Below, in pieces: positions 62,362 to 64,000 of a DNA stretch of 64,000 nt (positions are counted from its first letter, which is position 1; the number at the start of each line of letters is the position of its first letter). The notes below the pieces were generated by a model, which saw only the letters and a program-made list of their open reading frames with translations, searched no databases and was not told the origin of the DNA. The translations under genes and the position numbers were made by a program. The stretch is from Thermomonas carbonis (GTDB lineage Bacteria > Pseudomonadota > Gammaproteobacteria > Xanthomonadales > Xanthomonadaceae): NCBI RefSeq assembly GCF_014396975.1, contig NZ_CP060719.1:1150001-1214000 (forward strand), written 5' to 3'.

Positions 62362-63177
62362 ATGGCAAACGGGACAATGCCGCTCGAGACCCGCCGCCTC
62401 GCGGTGGTCGTGCTGGACGCCACCGGCGTGATCGGCCGTGGCCTGCTGGCGGCGGCGCTGGATGCCGGCCACCCGGTGATCGCGGTGGATCGCAACCCGG
62501 CCATGTTGGCGACGCTGGCGGCCGAGCATCCACGCGGCAGCCTGTCGGTGCTGGCGGGCTCCGCCGCGGGCGAGGCCGATGTACGCGCGCTTGCCACCGC
62601 ATTGCGCGGGTTGGGCATGCCGTTGGCGGCGGTGATGTCGGCGGTCGATGCCAGCAATCTGCGCGGCCGCCTGATCGACCAGCCGGCCGACGCCACCTGC
62701 AATGCCTTGCAGTGCGCGTTGGCTCCACAACTCGCAGCGGTCCGCCACCTGCTGCCACTGCTCCGCCATGGCGGTCGCTACGTGCTGGTCGGCGGGCCCG
62801 GCGGCCAGCATCCGTGGGCCGGCCAGGGCCAGCGTTCGCTGGTCGAAGCCGCGCTGCGGATGCTCGCCCGCGTCCTGCACGACGAAGCCCGTGCCGTCGG
62901 CACCCGCCTGCAACTGTTGTCGGTGGCCACCCCGACCTGCGGCCTGCATGCCGGCGCGCCGCGCCCGCATTGGCCGACCGCGCTGCAGATCGGCCAGCGC
63001 GCGGTGCAACTGCTCGCGGAACGCCATGGCGATCCCGTCGTTGATTTCGCCCTCGCGCCGATCGATCCCCCGGTCGTCGCCAATACCTCTCCCGCAGGTT
63101 GCCTGCGCGATGCACGCGCCCTGCTCGGCCGCCTGACCGCGGCGGCCACTCATTCGTACAAGGAAGCTTCCCCATGA
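62362..63177 (+). CDS. Atypical short-chain dehydrogenase/reductase family protein
   Basis: This is a 271-residue Rossmann-fold protein. The nucleotide-binding loop is DATGVIGRGLLAAAL, followed by the second-strand VIAVDRNP. GGRYVLVGGPGGQHPW fits the catalytic-strand region. The usual YxxxK pair is not seen where GQRSLVEAALRMLA occupies the expected helix, so it may bind a nucleotide without being a normal dehydrogenase. Three starts are possible: GTG 62350, ATG 62362 and ATG 62377, the last two each preceded by CGGGA. Its stop overlaps the RND adaptor start (ATGA). Confidence 0.75.
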   Translation: MANGTMPLETRRLAVVVLDATGVIGRGLLAAALDAGHPVIAVDRNPAMLATLAAEHPRGSLSVLAGSAAGEADVRALATALRGLGMPLAAVMSAVDASNLRGRLIDQPADATCNALQCALAPQLAAVRHLLPLLRHGGRYVLVGGPGGQHPWAGQGQRSLVEAALRMLARVLHDEARAVGTRLQLLSVATPTCGLHAGAPRPHWPTALQIGQRAVQLLAERHGDPVVDFALAPIDPPVVANTSPAGCLRDARALLGRLTAAATHSYKEASP

Positions 63178-64000
63178 TGACCCGACGTGTTCCCGCCTTC
63201 CCCGAGGCGATCCGTTCCGGCGTGCCGCAGGCACCCGCGCAACGCGCTTCGATGCCGCCACTGCTCGCCGGTCTGGCGGTCGCGGTGCTGGTCGCGCTGG
63301 CGGCCTCCGCTTGCAGCAGCCAAGCCGCACCCGCCGCCGGCCCGCCGCCGCCGGACGTCAGCGTGGCCAGCGTGCTGACCAAAAACGTGAGCCAGTGGGA
63401 CGACTTCACCGGCCGCGTCGCCGCGGTGGAAAGCGTGGAGCTGCGGCCGCGGGTCAGCGGTTACGTGCAGCGCGTGGCGTATGCCGAGGGCGAGGAAGTC
63501 CACAAGGGCGACCTGCTGTTCGTGGTCGATCCGCGCCCGTACCAGGCCACGCTGGATCGCGCACTGGCCGAGCTGGCCCGTGCGCAAGCCGAATCCCGCC
63601 TGGCCGGCGCGCAGGACGCGCGTGCGCAATCGCTGATCGAAGTGAAGGCGATTTCGCGCGAGGAGTTCGAGCAGCGCAAGGCCAACAGCGCCGGCGCGAG
63701 TGCCGCGGTCCGTGCCGCCGAGGCCGCGGTCGCCGCCGCGCGCCTGGACCTGCAGTTCACCCAGGTGCGCTCGCCGATCGATGGCCGTGCCGGTCGCGCG
63801 CTGGTCACCCAGGGCAACCTCGCCCAGGCCGACGCCACCCTGCTGACCACGGTGGTTTCGCAGGACCCGGTGTTCGTCTACTTCGAAACCGACGAGCAGA
63901 CCTGGCTGCGCTACGCCGAGCTGGCCCGCAAGGACGGGCGCAGCGCCGGCGACCACCCGGTACGCGTCGGCCTGTCGAGCGAGACCGGCTATCCGCACGC
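63174..64000 (+). CDS. RND efflux periplasmic adaptor (MexA/AcrA-type), partial
   Basis: This membrane-fusion protein of a tripartite efflux pump is cut by the window end after about 275 residues. An N-terminal segment (about 27-47) ends in SAC, a lipoprotein-type site. The barrel-sandwich part has SVELRPRVSGYVQRVAYAEG and GDLLFVVDPRPYQATL. The coiled-coil hairpin (about 120-190) and DLQFTQVRSPIDGRAGRALV follow. AAGGAAG precedes the ATG; a second ATG lies three bases later. The pump protein should follow outside the window. LysR control is inferred from the divergent gene. Confidence 0.92.
   Translation, partial: MMTRRVPAFPEAIRSGVPQAPAQRASMPPLLAGLAVAVLVALAASACSSQAAPAAGPPPPDVSVASVLTKNVSQWDDFTGRVAAVESVELRPRVSGYVQRVAYAEGEEVHKGDLLFVVDPRPYQATLDRALAELARAQAESRLAGAQDARAQSLIEVKAISREEFEQRKANSAGASAAVRAAEAAVAAARLDLQFTQVRSPIDGRAGRALVTQGNLAQADATLLTTVVSQDPVFVYFETDEQTWLRYAELARKDGRSAGDHPVRVGLSSETGYPH

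Overview
The window looks like chromosome from a gammaproteobacterium of the Lysobacteraceae/Xanthomonadaceae (Lysobacter, Luteimonas or Thermomonas type). This is inferred from the high GC content, the many exported peptidases and hydrolases (S9, M28, two DUF885 proteins, a class C beta-lactamase-like protein), the TonB receptor, the desT-desC-desB arrangement and the REP-like repeats. No rRNA, tRNA, transposase, integrase or CRISPR array was seen.

Layout. 1-8.3 kb: membrane and housekeeping genes (DUF389 protein, phenylalanine hydroxylase, patatin lipoprotein, YjdF-like protein, rhomboid protease). A TerC-family exporter here is preceded by a clear yybP-ykoY manganese riboswitch, and an rRNA methyltransferase and a VIT-family transporter follow. 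8.3-10.5 kb: rmuC and a glycine-zipper protein. 10.5-14.7 kb: a complete mla phospholipid-transport operon on the minus strand, in the order mlaF-E-D-C-B-A. 14.9-23.7 kb: recC-recB-recD, each joined by an ATGA overlap. 23.7-25.4 kb: a hipBA toxin-antitoxin pair with an operator array. 25.5-30.4 kb: REP-like repeats, an Excalibur-domain protein, and a visibly AT-richer two-gene cassette of an OLD-family ATPase/TOPRIM protein and a KAP-family P-loop NTPase. This cassette is the best candidate for an undescribed (probably anti-phage) system. 30.6-49.9 kb: a MASE1-GGDEF diguanylate cyclase, hydrolases and peptidases, a self-controlled ArsR/AHSA1 pair, a decayed methyltransferase, a chromate transporter, a GST, a WYL regulator, a TonB receptor, a CPBP protease and small proteins. 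50-57 kb: an AIM24-like protein, a beta-propeller protein, and the desT / desC-desB fatty-acid desaturation locus with a palindromic operator. 57-64 kb: a GH43 glycosidase, a second DUF885 lipoprotein, and a LysR regulator divergent from a small membrane protein, an SDR protein and the start of an RND efflux adaptor.

Three genes (mlaD, hipB and the second DUF885 gene) are each exactly one base short, and each lesion can be placed in a run of four or five G/C bases. This shared pattern points to base-calling error rather than three independent mutations, and it should be settled before any biology is built on these genes. The methyltransferase remnant at 36.5 kb is different: it has lost internal and C-terminal sequence and looks truly decayed. 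The only gene-free stretch longer than 300 bases is 25297-25737, which holds the hip operator region and the REP-like repeats.
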